64,000 bases of DNA, taken from contig NZ_CP053452.2 of NCBI RefSeq assembly GCF_013128195.2, positions 2,294,001 through 2,358,000 on the forward strand, in the 5' to 3' direction. Positions 17,428 to 25,842 of the stretch are shown here, piece by piece; position 1 is the first letter of the stretch, and the number at the start of each line of letters is the position of its first letter. Source of the stretch: Frigoriglobus tundricola. Lineage in GTDB: Bacteria > Planctomycetota > Planctomycetia > Gemmatales > Gemmataceae. Under the pieces are notes generated by a model. That model saw only the letters and a list, made by a program, of their open reading frames with translations, searched no databases and was not told the origin of the DNA. The translations under genes and the position numbers were made by a program.

Positions 17428-18021
17428 ATGGATTCGCAGCCCCACAAGCCGATGACGCTCGCACTCGCGGGGGTGGCGCTGGCACTCGTCGTCGCGCAGA
17501 CGGTACTGTTTGCACAACTGCCACCCGAGTACCGCGTGTGGAACGCATCGGTGATCGGGGCGCTGGCCCTCTTTACCGCCGCTCGGCTCGGGTTCTGGCA
17601 CGGCGTCGGGCTCACCGCAGCCGCCATCGCGTTGAAAGATCTTTGCCTCTATCTGACAACGGACTGGTGGCAGCCGTACCCGCTCTCATGGGTCTACTTC
17701 ACCGTGTACGTTTTGATCGGTTGGGCCTTCCTGCGTCACTCCGCATCGGTCGGTCGGGCCGTCGCCACGGGTTTCGGTGCCGGGCTCGTCTTCTTCTTCG
17801 TCAGCAACTTCGTGAGCTGGCTGGAACAGGCCCTCCCCCAATACGAGCATTCGTTCCGCGGGCTCGTAGATTGCTACGTCGCGGCGATTCCGTTCTACCG
17901 CGGCACGTTCATCGGAGACACGGCGTTCAGCGCGGCCCTGTTCGGCGCGCACGCCGTGCTGAGCCGGGCGTACTTCCCGGCCGAACGGGCGGCCGCCGTT
18001 GCCGCGAACCGGTCGGAGTGA
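17428..18021 (+). CDS. DUF6580 family membrane protein
   Basis: 197 residues with five or six hydrophobic segments. The pattern ALALFTAARLGFWHG, LSWVYFTVYVLIGWAF, VFFFVSNFVSWLEQALPQYE and GLVDCYVAAIPFYRGTFIGD matches DUF6580, proposed to be a small transport protein. It is typical of ECF-type S-component-like folds, but substrate and function are unknown. ATG 17428 has GGAGA 8 nt upstream. It is divergent from the DUF697-like gene and is followed after 67 bp by the CoA-transferase subunit gene. Confidence 0.8.
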   Translation: MDSQPHKPMTLALAGVALALVVAQTVLFAQLPPEYRVWNASVIGALALFTAARLGFWHGVGLTAAAIALKDLCLYLTTDWWQPYPLSWVYFTVYVLIGWAFLRHSASVGRAVATGFGAGLVFFFVSNFVSWLEQALPQYEHSFRGLVDCYVAAIPFYRGTFIGDTAFSAALFGAHAVLSRAYFPAERAAAVAANRSE

Positions 18022-18088
18022 GCCGCCGGGCCGCGTCCGGAGGCCGCCCGCGCCGCTCCACTGCGGACAGTACGCCGGGGTACCCGTC

Positions 18089-18859
18089 ATGTCGTTCAGC
18101 CCGATCGAGCTGATGATCTGTTGTGCGGCCCGCGAACTCGACGACGGCAAGACCGTGGCCGTCGGCACCGGGCTGCCCTGCGCCGCGGCCATGCTCGCGC
18201 AGCGGACCCACGCGCCGAACCTGGTCGTCCTGTTCGAGGCCGGCGGCGTCGCCCCGCTGCTGCCGACGATGCCGGTCAGCGTCGGCGACAGCACCACGTT
18301 CCACCGGGCCGTGATGGCCACGTCGATGGCCGACGTGATGCAGTTCTGCCAGCGCGGGATGGTGGACTACACGTTCCTCTCGGGCGCGCAGATCGACCCG
18401 TTCGGCAACCTGAACTCGACGGTGATCGGGCCGCACGCGAAGCCCCAGGTGCGGCTCCCGGGGAGCGGCGGCGCGAACGATCTCGCGTCGTTCTGCTGGC
18501 GCACGCTGATCGTGATGAAGCACGACCCGAAAAAGTTCGTCGAGAAGCTCGATTTCCTGACGTCCCCCGGCTACCTGACCGGCCCCGGCGCGCGTGAGGC
18601 CGCCGGCCTGCCGTCGAAGACGGGGCCGCACCGCGTCATCACCGATTTGTGCGTGTTCGACTTCGCCCCGGACACAAAGCGAATGCGGGTGAAGAGCCTG
18701 CACCCCGGCAAGACGCTGGACCGGGTGCGGGCCGCGACCGGCTTCGCCCTCGAAACGTGCGACCCGCTCGGCACGACCGTCGAACCGAACGCGGAACAGC
18801 TCCACATCTTGCGGACCGAAGTCGATCCGGGGCGGTACATCCTGGGCCGCGCCTCGTAG
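18089..18859 (+). CDS. CoA-transferase beta subunit (GctB-like)
   Basis: 256 residues. The sequence resembles family I CoA-transferase beta subunits such as glutaconate CoA-transferase B: FSPIELMICCAARELDDGKT, LVVLFEAGGVAPLLPTMPVS, DYTFLSGAQIDPFGNLNSTV and LPGSGGANDLAS. The catalytic Glu of this class normally sits in a beta-subunit ExG loop; the equivalent here appears to be FEAGG. Such enzymes need an alpha subunit, usually encoded just upstream, but here the upstream gene is the DUF6580 protein, so the partner must be elsewhere. ATG 18089 is chosen because the conserved N-terminus begins there. Confidence 0.85.
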   Translation: MSFSPIELMICCAARELDDGKTVAVGTGLPCAAAMLAQRTHAPNLVVLFEAGGVAPLLPTMPVSVGDSTTFHRAVMATSMADVMQFCQRGMVDYTFLSGAQIDPFGNLNSTVIGPHAKPQVRLPGSGGANDLASFCWRTLIVMKHDPKKFVEKLDFLTSPGYLTGPGAREAAGLPSKTGPHRVITDLCVFDFAPDTKRMRVKSLHPGKTLDRVRAATGFALETCDPLGTTVEPNAEQLHILRTEVDPGRYILGRAS

Positions 18860-18885
18860 CGCGGTACGGGCCGATCCGTATGCGG

Positions 18886-20694
18886 TTATCGGTCGTCGTT
18901 CAACTCGCCCGCGCGGGCGGGGCGACGGGGCTCGGCCGCGGCCGACGGGCGCTCGCGGTTGTCCGCCGCGGTTTCTCCGAACAGGTCCGCCCGGACCCGT
19001 TCCCGTTCCCGATCGATCTGCTCGGGCGGCGCGCCGAGCGCCCGCAGGATCGATTCGGTCATGGCCAGGGCCACCTCCCCCTCGCCGGCGTACACCTCGT
19101 CGGCCCCCGCGCCGCGCAGCCGCGAACGCTCGCGCAGGTAAGCCGATCGGGCCAGCACCCGGACGCGCGGGTTCAGTTCCCGCGCCAGGCGCACCACTTC
19201 CTCGGCCCCGGTCAGCCCGGACGCGCTCAGCACCAGCGTATCGGCCTTATGGCCCCCCGCTGCCGCCAGCGTGTCCGGGTGGGCCGCGTCGCCGTACACG
19301 GCGACGGTCCCTTCGGTCCTCAAGCGCTCGACGGTGCCCAGGTTCATCTCGACCACCGTCGGCTCGATCCCGTTCTCGCGGAGCAACCGGCACACGGTCT
19401 GTCCGACCGGGCCGTACCCGACCACCACCGCCCGGAACCGCGGATCGGCCTCTTCGGCGGTCCCGGCTGATGCGGCGGTTCGGTTGCGTTCCGCGCGGAG
19501 ACGCGCCAGGCGCGGGCTGCCGGCGATCCAGCGGTCAATCGGTCCCGCCAGACGATAGAGCAGCGGGTTGATCGAGATCGACACAATGGCGACCGCGACG
19601 ACGGCGTGCAGACCGTCGTCGGGCAGCGCGCCGAGGGCCTTCCCCAGACCGGCCACGATGAACGAGAACTCCCCGATCTGGCCCAGGGCGAGCCCCAGCC
19701 CGACCGCGGTCCGGACCGGCCGACCGAGAAGGAGTACGGCCCCGGCCGTGACCACCGGCGTGCCGATCACGACGACCGCCAGGGCGGCGAGAACGAGCCC
19801 CGGGCTCCGCACCAGGAACGCCGGGTCCAGGAGCATCCCGACCGAGACGAAGAACAGAACGGCGAACGCGTCCCGCATCGGGAGGGCGTCCGCGGTCGCG
19901 CGGAGGGAGAAGTCCGTGCGCGCGACCACCATCCCGGCGAGGAACGCCCCAAGGGCCATCGACACGCCGAACAGTTCGGCCGAGCCGACCGCGATCCCCA
20001 GGGCGACGACCAGTACCGTCAGAGTGAACAGCTCGCGCGAGTGCGACGCCGCGCCGTGCCGCAACAGCCACGGGACGACCCGCCCACCGACCACCAGCAC
20101 GGCGACCGCCAGAGCGGCGATCTTGGCCGCCGCCAGCCCGACCAGAACCGCCAGCCGCCCGGCGTCGGCCCCACCCGCCCCGAGGAGCGGGGGCAGGAGA
20201 ACGAGGACGAACACCGCGAACAGATCTTGTACGACGAGCCACCCGACCGCGATGTGGCCGAGCGGCGTGTGCAGTTCGTGCCGGTCACCGAGCACGCGGG
20301 TCAGGACGACGGTACTGGCGACCGACACGGACAGCCCGAACACGACCGCCGCCGGCCAGGCCCAACCGAATGCGGCGGCGGCACCGGTCCCGAGGGCCGC
20401 GGTCCCCAGGATCTGTGCCGCGGCCCCGGGCACGGCCAGCCGGCGGACGGCCAACAGCTCCCCGACGTGGAAGTGGAGCCCCACGCCGAACATGAGCAGG
20501 ATCACCCCGACTTCGGCAAACTGCTCGGCGATGTGCGGATCGGCCACGAACCCCGGAGTGTGGGGGCCGACCGCGACCCCGGCCAGCAGGTATCCGACGA
20601 TCGGCGAGAGCCCGAGCCGGTGGGTCGTGTACCCGAAGGCCAGCGCCGCGGCCAGGCCGCAGGTGAGTGTGGTGATCAGCTCGGCCCCGTGCAT
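18886..20694 (-). CDS. Kef/YbaL-type cation:proton antiporter with RCK domain
   Basis: 602 residues. Residues about 5-375 form the CPA2 Na/H-exchanger domain with about 12 transmembrane helices (LSPIVGYLLAGVAVGPHTPG, VGVILLMFGVGLHF, SVASTVVLTRVLGDRHELHT). Residues about 420-530 are a TrkA-N/RCK nucleotide-binding domain with VVVGYGPVGQTVCRLL (GxGxxG), ending in a charged tail. Such proteins export K+ or Na+ in exchange for protons and are gated by the RCK domain. Start ATG 20694 has AGGAGA upstream. It is convergent with the CoA-transferase gene, and a repeat-rich gap lies upstream. Confidence 0.9.
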   Translation of the reverse strand: MHGAELITTLTCGLAAALAFGYTTHRLGLSPIVGYLLAGVAVGPHTPGFVADPHIAEQFAEVGVILLMFGVGLHFHVGELLAVRRLAVPGAAAQILGTAALGTGAAAAFGWAWPAAVVFGLSVSVASTVVLTRVLGDRHELHTPLGHIAVGWLVVQDLFAVFVLVLLPPLLGAGGADAGRLAVLVGLAAAKIAALAVAVLVVGGRVVPWLLRHGAASHSRELFTLTVLVVALGIAVGSAELFGVSMALGAFLAGMVVARTDFSLRATADALPMRDAFAVLFFVSVGMLLDPAFLVRSPGLVLAALAVVVIGTPVVTAGAVLLLGRPVRTAVGLGLALGQIGEFSFIVAGLGKALGALPDDGLHAVVAVAIVSISINPLLYRLAGPIDRWIAGSPRLARLRAERNRTAASAGTAEEADPRFRAVVVGYGPVGQTVCRLLRENGIEPTVVEMNLGTVERLRTEGTVAVYGDAAHPDTLAAAGGHKADTLVLSASGLTGAEEVVRLARELNPRVRVLARSAYLRERSRLRGAGADEVYAGEGEVALAMTESILRALGAPPEQIDRERERVRADLFGETAADNRERPSAAAEPRRPARAGELNDDR

Positions 20695-20896
20695 GGGATC
20701 GGGTCTCCTGGGCGTTTCGCTCGGTTCGGGTCTCGATCATCGCGTCCGCGCGGGCCGAATTCCAGAGGGCCAGAAGGCACAGCGCCACAGATGACGCCGG
20801 CAGCGCGGGCACCAACACATTCACTTCTTCTAATCTGCGCGGTCGGCGTCATCTGCGGCTCGTACCGTCTCGTGGGGTCCCAAGTTATGAAGGCCC

Positions 20897-20957
20897 AGGT
20901 CGTAAAGTCGAAAGCCCAGATCCGCTCCGGTCCTGGGCTTTACGACTCGCGACCTTA
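20897..20957. repeat. inverted repeat, family A copy 2
   Basis: AGGTCGTAAAGTCGAAAGCC and its partial complement flank a GATCCGCTCCGGTCCTGGGC core. The core and the GTCGAAA/GGCTTT pairing match the repeat at 1598-1689. Confidence 0.65.
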
Positions 20958-20973
20958 GGACGTGAGACTCCAG

Positions 20974-21114
20974 GTTGCTTTGTTGAAAGGGTCCGTGCGT
21001 TTTCAGCCCGAAGGGCTGGGACAGCATAGCCCCGGGCAACGCCCGGGCTGTGAGCCATCATATTTTTCAGACTGAAGGGCTGACACGCGGTGGTGTCCCA
21101 GCCCTTCGGGCTGA
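20974..21114. repeat. dispersed repeat, family B copy 1
   Basis: Contains GTTGCTTTGTTGAAAGGGTC, then TTTTCAGCCCGAAGGGCTGG at 21001-21020, whose complement recurs at about 21096-21114, making a large hairpin with a GC-rich internal stem (CCCCGGGCAACGCCCGGG). A second copy is at 46885-47079. Confidence 0.8.
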
Positions 21115-21171
21115 GGAGAGCAGACCGCGGAGCAACGTGCGCGGGGTTTCAACTGAGCAACTCCAGGTGGC

Positions 21172-21669
21172 TCACAGTTCACCCGGCGGGAAATCGATCA
21201 CGAGCGGCGGTCCGCCGACCCCGAAGATCGACGCCACCCGCTGCCAGAACGTCATTCCCACTTTCCACCGCCACACGGCATCGTCGAGGCGGGTGACGGC
21301 CGGGTGGCTCCGGTCGCGAACGCTGCTCAGGATGCCGTGGAACCCGTCGGGGTTCCCGTCCAGCAGTAGGGCCGTGGCGTAGTTCGCCGCGAAGACCGGG
21401 TGGACGTTCGGACGGACGGAGAGACCGTGCCGAGCGAACACCAGGCCCCGCAGGACTTCGACCGCCTGAGCGGGGCGGCCGAGTCGCAGCAGGCAGACGC
21501 CGCGGGCGTTACGGACCCACGGGGAACGAGACTCGGGCAGGGCCGCAAGCGCGCTCTCCGCAGCGCCCGTGCCCAGGAGGTGAGCGATCCGCGAAAGCAG
21601 ATCTCTTTCGCCCGGGGGCCAGGCGGGGTTTACGTGCGCAGTAAGGCCCGGGAACAGAACACTGGACAT
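21172..21669 (-). CDS. hypothetical TPR-like protein
   Basis: 165 residues, mostly helical. Residues about 60-130 show a repeat-like pattern (NARGVCLLRLGRPAQAVEVL, then PVFAANYATALLLDGNPDGF), consistent with two tetratricopeptide-like units. There is no signal peptide or catalytic motif. I do not recognise a named family. Start ATG 21669 has GGAGG 8 nt upstream; the frame extends to 21717 but without a good ribosome site. It lies downstream of the small secreted-protein gene on the same strand (about 100 bp gap), so they may be co-transcribed. Confidence 0.6.
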   Translation of the reverse strand: MSSVLFPGLTAHVNPAWPPGERDLLSRIAHLLGTGAAESALAALPESRSPWVRNARGVCLLRLGRPAQAVEVLRGLVFARHGLSVRPNVHPVFAANYATALLLDGNPDGFHGILSSVRDRSHPAVTRLDDAVWRWKVGMTFWQRVASIFGVGGPPLVIDFPPGEL

Positions 21670-21770
21670 GCGATAGCCTCCGGTGACCGGAATTCGTGCC
21701 GGGGCGCGACGCCGCACCTCGGGGCGAACCCCGTCGGGTTGTGGGAAGAAGACCGGGGATCGGCCGGAGG

Positions 21771-22136
21771 CTAAATCAGCCAGGTGCAGAAGAGGACGCG
21801 AAGGGGGGGACGGTTCTCGCCCGCGTGGGCCAGGAGCGCTGTCGCCGCCCGCCCTTCCGTGCGGGAGGCGATAACGGGCGCGCCCGCGAACGGGACTCCG
21901 CCGTCCGACGGAGAGGGCCGGAGGGCGAGCCCGCCGGGAGTCGTCGTGACGTGGTGGAGCGCGGATTGGTGCGGATCGGTGTCGCGATCGAACGCCGTCG
22001 GAACAGTCCGGCGGGGCGGTTGCTCGGCCCCCGCCGCGGTGCCCGAACGACCGCCCAAAAAGACGACCGCCGAAACGATCGCGACCGCGCCCAGAAGGGC
22101 GACGATCGGATTTCGGGTTCGCGCGGTCGTCGGCAT
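21771..22136 (-). CDS. small exported or membrane-anchored hypothetical protein
   Basis: 121 residues from ATG 22136 (GGAG about 12 nt upstream). One N-terminal hydrophobic helix (IVALLGAVAIVSAVVFLGG, about residues 10-28) follows a basic start, so the protein is anchored in the inner membrane or exported. The remainder is polar with no recognisable motif. It is the upstream partner of the TPR-like gene. Confidence 0.5.
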   Translation of the reverse strand: MPTTARTRNPIVALLGAVAIVSAVVFLGGRSGTAAGAEQPPRRTVPTAFDRDTDPHQSALHHVTTTPGGLALRPSPSDGGVPFAGAPVIASRTEGRAATALLAHAGENRPPLRVLFCTWLI

Positions 22137-22244
22137 GGGGTGATCGTCTCCAGGTCCGTTCACGCTACCGGCCGCACCGGACCGCGTCAACCGGAGCCGA
22201 CCGTGCCGGCCGGTGATTCGTGAGCGCTGGAATTATTTTCAACG

Positions 22245-22351
22245 AGCCGCAGATCCACGCGGAGAGACGCCGATCCGAGACGACCGAAGACGGCGTGTTG
22301 GAACCAAACTCTTCCTCTCGGATCGGCGTCCTTCTGCGTTGATCTGTGGCT
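22245..22351. repeat. 36-bp imperfect inverted repeat
   Basis: Arms 22245-22280 and 22316-22351 match at 31 of 36 positions (GACGCCGATCCGAGA is identical in both), around a 35-bp centre. It lies in the region upstream of the ECF sigma gene and occupies about a third of the 303-bp gap 22137-22439. Nothing else is recognised in that gap. Confidence 0.8.
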
Positions 22352-22439
22352 TCTTTTTAGCCTTCTGTCGAGTCGTTGATTATTTTCTGTTTCGGCGCGC
22401 GCCGCGGCAGGCAATAGCGTCTCAACTGCCGGAGGACGC

Positions 22440-23012
22440 ATGCACGAGACCGATACTGCCCTGGTCGTGCGGGCGCGCGGCGGGGACCGCGGCGCGTTCG
22501 AGGAACTGGTCCGCCGGACCTCCCGGTTGGTCTACGCGCGCCTGTACCTCGATGTCGGTCGGCCCGACCGGGCGGAAGATCTGTTGCAGGAAACGTTCCT
22601 GCTCGCGTTCCGCTCGCTCCACAGCCTCCAGGACGCGGCCGGCTTCCGCCCCTGGCTCCTGACCATCGCCCACAACGTCCTCATCGACGACGCCCGGCGC
22701 GCAATGCGTCAAAAACGGCTCGCCCCGGTCGCCGAGACACATGCAACGCTGGTGCCATCAGCCGAGTTGCGGCCGGACGAACACGCCGAGCGCGCCGAAC
22801 TGCACCGGCGGGTACTCGCCGCGCTACGGGCGCTGCCGCAGGAGTACCGCCTTCCTCTGACGCTCCGGTACGTCACCGGGGCCGACTACGAGAGCATTAG
22901 CGAGCAACTCGGGCTGACCAACGGCTCGTTACGGGGCCTGTTGCACCGCGGCCTGAAAATGCTTCGCGACCGCCTGCCGCCCGATCTTGCTGACGACGTC
23001 GGGCGAGAGTGA
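22440..23012 (+). CDS. ECF-type RNA polymerase sigma factor
   Basis: 190 residues. Region 2 spans about 20-90 (GAFEELVRRTSRLVYARLYL, AEDLLQETFLLAFRSLHSL) and region 4 about 120-175 (LPQEYRLPLTLRYVTGADYE, then NGSLRGLLHRGLKMLRDRL). It directs RNA polymerase to a specific promoter set, probably controlled by the membrane-anchored protein encoded next. GGAGG lies 5 nt before ATG 22440. The anti-sigma gene follows after 144 bp that contain a family C repeat. The sigma-factor class is sure; the regulon is unknown. Confidence 0.92.
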   Translation: MHETDTALVVRARGGDRGAFEELVRRTSRLVYARLYLDVGRPDRAEDLLQETFLLAFRSLHSLQDAAGFRPWLLTIAHNVLIDDARRAMRQKRLAPVAETHATLVPSAELRPDEHAERAELHRRVLAALRALPQEYRLPLTLRYVTGADYESISEQLGLTNGSLRGLLHRGLKMLRDRLPPDLADDVGRE

Positions 23013-23058
23013 ACCGAAGAGATGCACGATCCGGTCGAGGTTGTCTGTTTTCATTGTT

Positions 23059-23119
23059 TTGTGGCACAGGCTTTCCAGCCTGTGCCACAAGCACACAGGC
23101 TAGAAAGCCTGTGCCACAA
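23059..23119. repeat. repeat family C copy 2
   Basis: Two back-to-back GTGGCACAGGCTTTCCAGCC / AAGCCTGTGCCAC hairpin units. It separates the sigma gene from its likely anti-sigma gene, where it could attenuate transcription. Confidence 0.8.
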
Positions 23120-23156
23120 AATCAGACACCTCGGCCTCACCGTGAGTGAGGGAACC

Positions 23157-25748
23157 ATGTCCGAACACGTCTGGGTTCAGGAACACGCCGCCGCGTACCT
23201 CGCGGGCGGCCTCGACGCTCAGGAAGCGGAGCGCCTGGAGGCTCACGCCCGCGACTGCCCCGCGTGCAGTTCCGCCCTGGCCGCGGCCCAGCAACTCGAC
23301 GGCGTGCTGAGCGAGTTGTTCACCACGGCCCGCCCCGATCCGGAGTTGGGGGACCGGGCCGTCGCCCGGCTGAGGGCCGTACCCCAACGGAAGGCGCTGC
23401 GCCGCGCAGCACGGTGGGCGGCGGCCGTCGCGGCTGTGCTGTTGCTCGCGAGCGTTGGCGCGGTCGCCGGCTCGCTCGCAGCTGCCAACGGCCTGCGGAT
23501 GCCGGGTGGCACCGATGCGGCTCTGTTTCGCAAGGACGAGGAGGAGCTAGCAGAGGATAAAAGGAAGATAGCCTCAAAAAGCTCCCCGCGAGAGCGCTCA
23601 CTAACAGAGCCGGCGACCGCTGATGGAAATGCAAGATCCATTGACGGATTTTCCGAAACGTCGCTGGCCTATGATCCGACCAATCCGAAAAAGTCGATCA
23701 GTGGGGACTTTTCGAGGCGTAGCGGGCAAGGGCAAGGTGGTGCGAATTTCGACGGCACATACACAGGTAATTTCTCTAATTATAATAGACCCTTTAATGG
23801 ATACTATTCAAGTCAGCCTTTAAACGATCTCTTCATCAAAGAGCTGAAGATCAAACCGCCAGCGGCCGCGCCAGGCCTGTCCGGCCCGCCGGCCGGAGCC
23901 GGATCAGCCACTGGCATGACACCCGCCGACTCCGCCGCTGGTGTGCCCGGAATCAAGCAGATTCTCAACTTCTCTTACGGAGTGAAACCGGGCACGCCTG
24001 GTCATGACCCGAAAGATACCGTTCAGAAGAACCCGGAACCCAACCCAGAGCCGATGCGGCGGATCGTCCTCCGGTCCGGCGATATCGAGTTCGAGATCGA
24101 GTCGTTCGACGCGGCCAGCGCGACCGTCACCAAGCTGGTTCTGGGCGTGAAGGGGGCGTTCATCGCCACGGTCAACAGCGACAAGTTGACCAACGGGAAG
24201 GTGAAGGGCGCGATCACGGTCCGCGTCCCGCCCGAACACCTCGACGGGCTCGTCCTCGACCTGCGCCGCGAACTCGGCAAGGGCGGCGAACTGAAGGGCG
24301 TCAAGCTCGCCAGCCAGGACGTGACCAAGGCGTACACCGACCTGGAGAGCCGGCTGAAGGCCGCCCGCACGATGGAACAGCGGCTCCTTCAGATCATCAA
24401 GGACGGCAAGGGCGAGATCAAACAGCTCCTCGAGGCCGAAAAGGAACTCGGCATGTGGCGCACGAAGATCGAGGAACTCGAGGGCGAGATCCGGTACTAC
24501 GCGAACCTCGCCGCGCTCAGCACGCTGACGATCACCCTGACCGAGCGCGAGATCAAGGCCGCCGCGACGATCACCGAGCGCGAAGTGGTTCAGGCCGGGG
24601 TCGAGGTGGAGGACGTGGACAAAGCCTACCAGCAGTTGCTGGCCGCTATCGCGGACCTGAAGGGGCGGATCATCAAGTCCGAACTGAAGCAACTGGCGGC
24701 GGGTCAGTTCAACGCCGCGCTGGCCTTCGAGTTGGCGGCCGAGTCGAGCGGGCCGATCCGCGACCGGCTCCGCATGCTGGGCCGCGTCGCCCGGCTGGAA
24801 ATCGACCGCACCGTGCAGACCGAGGGCGGCACGCTCCCGAGCGGCGCGAAGGCGAAGCGCGGCGAAACGGGGTTCGTGGTGCAGCTCTACAACCTCGCCA
24901 ACGTCACCCCGCGCGAAACGGTCACGCTTCAAGTCGCCGCGCCCGACGTCCCCGCCGCGTACCAGGCGCTCCGGGACGCCGTGGCGAAGACGACCGGCCG
25001 CGTGCTGGTCGCGCAACTGAACCAGTCCGACCGGCAGAACGTTGGCGCCCAGTTCGATTTCGAGGTCCGCCGGACCGATGAGGGGACCGTTCGCGCGACC
25101 CTGGACGCCGCGGGCGAAGAACTCACGCGCCAGGTGGCCCGCGCCGCCGAGACCGACAGCGTGACCGACACGAAGGTGCTGTACCGCGTAACGCTCGTGT
25201 CGGCGGGGCGCCTCAAGCCCCGCGAGACGATCACGCTGACCGTGGAGGTCGCGGACGTGGACGGCACGGCCACCCTGTTCGCCGCGCAGGTCGCCGAAGC
25301 CAGGGGCCGGCAGGTGGACGCGAAACTCGACCGCGACAGCAGCGGCCGGACGACGGCGACGCTGGTGTTCGAGGTGCCGCTGACGGCGGCGGACGGGCTG
25401 GTGGGACGCTTCAAGGGTGCGGGCACCGTGCGGGCGGCCCAATCCGCACGCGACCCGCAGGCGCCCGAGGGCCGGTACGCCACGGCCCGGCTGCTGGTAA
25501 CGGTGACCAACGCCGAGGCCATCGTGCCGGACGGCGACGGGCTGTGGCCGAAGGTGCGGCGGGGGCTATCGGTCAGCGCCGCGGTGCTGCTGACATCGGT
25601 CACGTGGGTGGTGTTCGGGCTGTGCGTGGTGCTGCCGTGGGCGGTGATCGGGCTCGGCGGCTACCGACTCGTCCGCCGCTTCGTGGCCCCGGCTCCGACC
25701 ACACCGGCGCCGGCCGCACCGCCCGCGCCCCCACCGGCACCGGCGTGA
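23157..25748 (+). CDS. anti-sigma factor fused to DUF4349-like repeats
   Basis: 863 residues. Residues 1-50 carry a zinc-finger anti-sigma motif (EAHARDCPACSSAL). A transmembrane helix follows (about 75-105). Then comes an AT-rich, low-complexity linker (about 120-250, Asn/Tyr/Ser-rich), a DUF4349 domain with coiled-coil (about 300-460: VLRSGDIEFEIESFDAA, LESRLKAARTMEQRLLQII), and three more degenerate units each beginning near (R)ETVTLQV or a similar strand. A second helix (about 800-830) and a Pro/Ala tail close the protein. The layout suggests a large extracytoplasmic sensor that holds the upstream sigma factor. Start ATG 23157 has GAGGGA close by; an in-frame GTG at 23142 is also possible. 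Confidence 0.82.
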   Translation: MSEHVWVQEHAAAYLAGGLDAQEAERLEAHARDCPACSSALAAAQQLDGVLSELFTTARPDPELGDRAVARLRAVPQRKALRRAARWAAAVAAVLLLASVGAVAGSLAAANGLRMPGGTDAALFRKDEEELAEDKRKIASKSSPRERSLTEPATADGNARSIDGFSETSLAYDPTNPKKSISGDFSRRSGQGQGGANFDGTYTGNFSNYNRPFNGYYSSQPLNDLFIKELKIKPPAAAPGLSGPPAGAGSATGMTPADSAAGVPGIKQILNFSYGVKPGTPGHDPKDTVQKNPEPNPEPMRRIVLRSGDIEFEIESFDAASATVTKLVLGVKGAFIATVNSDKLTNGKVKGAITVRVPPEHLDGLVLDLRRELGKGGELKGVKLASQDVTKAYTDLESRLKAARTMEQRLLQIIKDGKGEIKQLLEAEKELGMWRTKIEELEGEIRYYANLAALSTLTITLTEREIKAAATITEREVVQAGVEVEDVDKAYQQLLAAIADLKGRIIKSELKQLAAGQFNAALAFELAAESSGPIRDRLRMLGRVARLEIDRTVQTEGGTLPSGAKAKRGETGFVVQLYNLANVTPRETVTLQVAAPDVPAAYQALRDAVAKTTGRVLVAQLNQSDRQNVGAQFDFEVRRTDEGTVRATLDAAGEELTRQVARAAETDSVTDTKVLYRVTLVSAGRLKPRETITLTVEVADVDGTATLFAAQVAEARGRQVDAKLDRDSSGRTTATLVFEVPLTAADGLVGRFKGAGTVRAAQSARDPQAPEGRYATARLLVTVTNAEAIVPDGDGLWPKVRRGLSVSAAVLLTSVTWVVFGLCVVLPWAVIGLGGYRLVRRFVAPAPTTPAPAAPPAPPPAPA

Positions 25749-25756
25749 GTTGGCGA

Positions 25757-25821
25757 GCGGCGCGGGGTTCGCCCGCCGGTGATGGGCAACTCGAACCACC
25801 GGCGGGCGAACCCCGCGCCGC
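25757..25821. terminator. perfect 25-bp hairpin between convergent genes
   Basis: Arms 25757-25781 and 25797-25821 are exact complements (GCGGCGCGGGGTTCGCCCGC...), with a 15-nt loop. It is centred in the 94-bp gap between two convergent genes and probably terminates both transcripts, although no T-run follows. Confidence 0.75.
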
Positions 25822-25842
25822 CCGTCTTGTCGGCTCCGCTTG

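Larger units (their letters stand above)
20695..21171. other. repeat-filled intergenic region
   Basis: 477 bp without a gene. It holds one copy each of repeat families A (20897-20957) and B (20974-21114), listed separately. The first 130 bp upstream of the antiporter should carry its promoter, but I see no clear boxes. Confidence 0.6.

Noticed and set aside
19606-20958. 450-codon plus-strand frame
   Set aside because: Antisense to the Kef-type antiporter gene; the product is Arg/Pro/Gln-rich.
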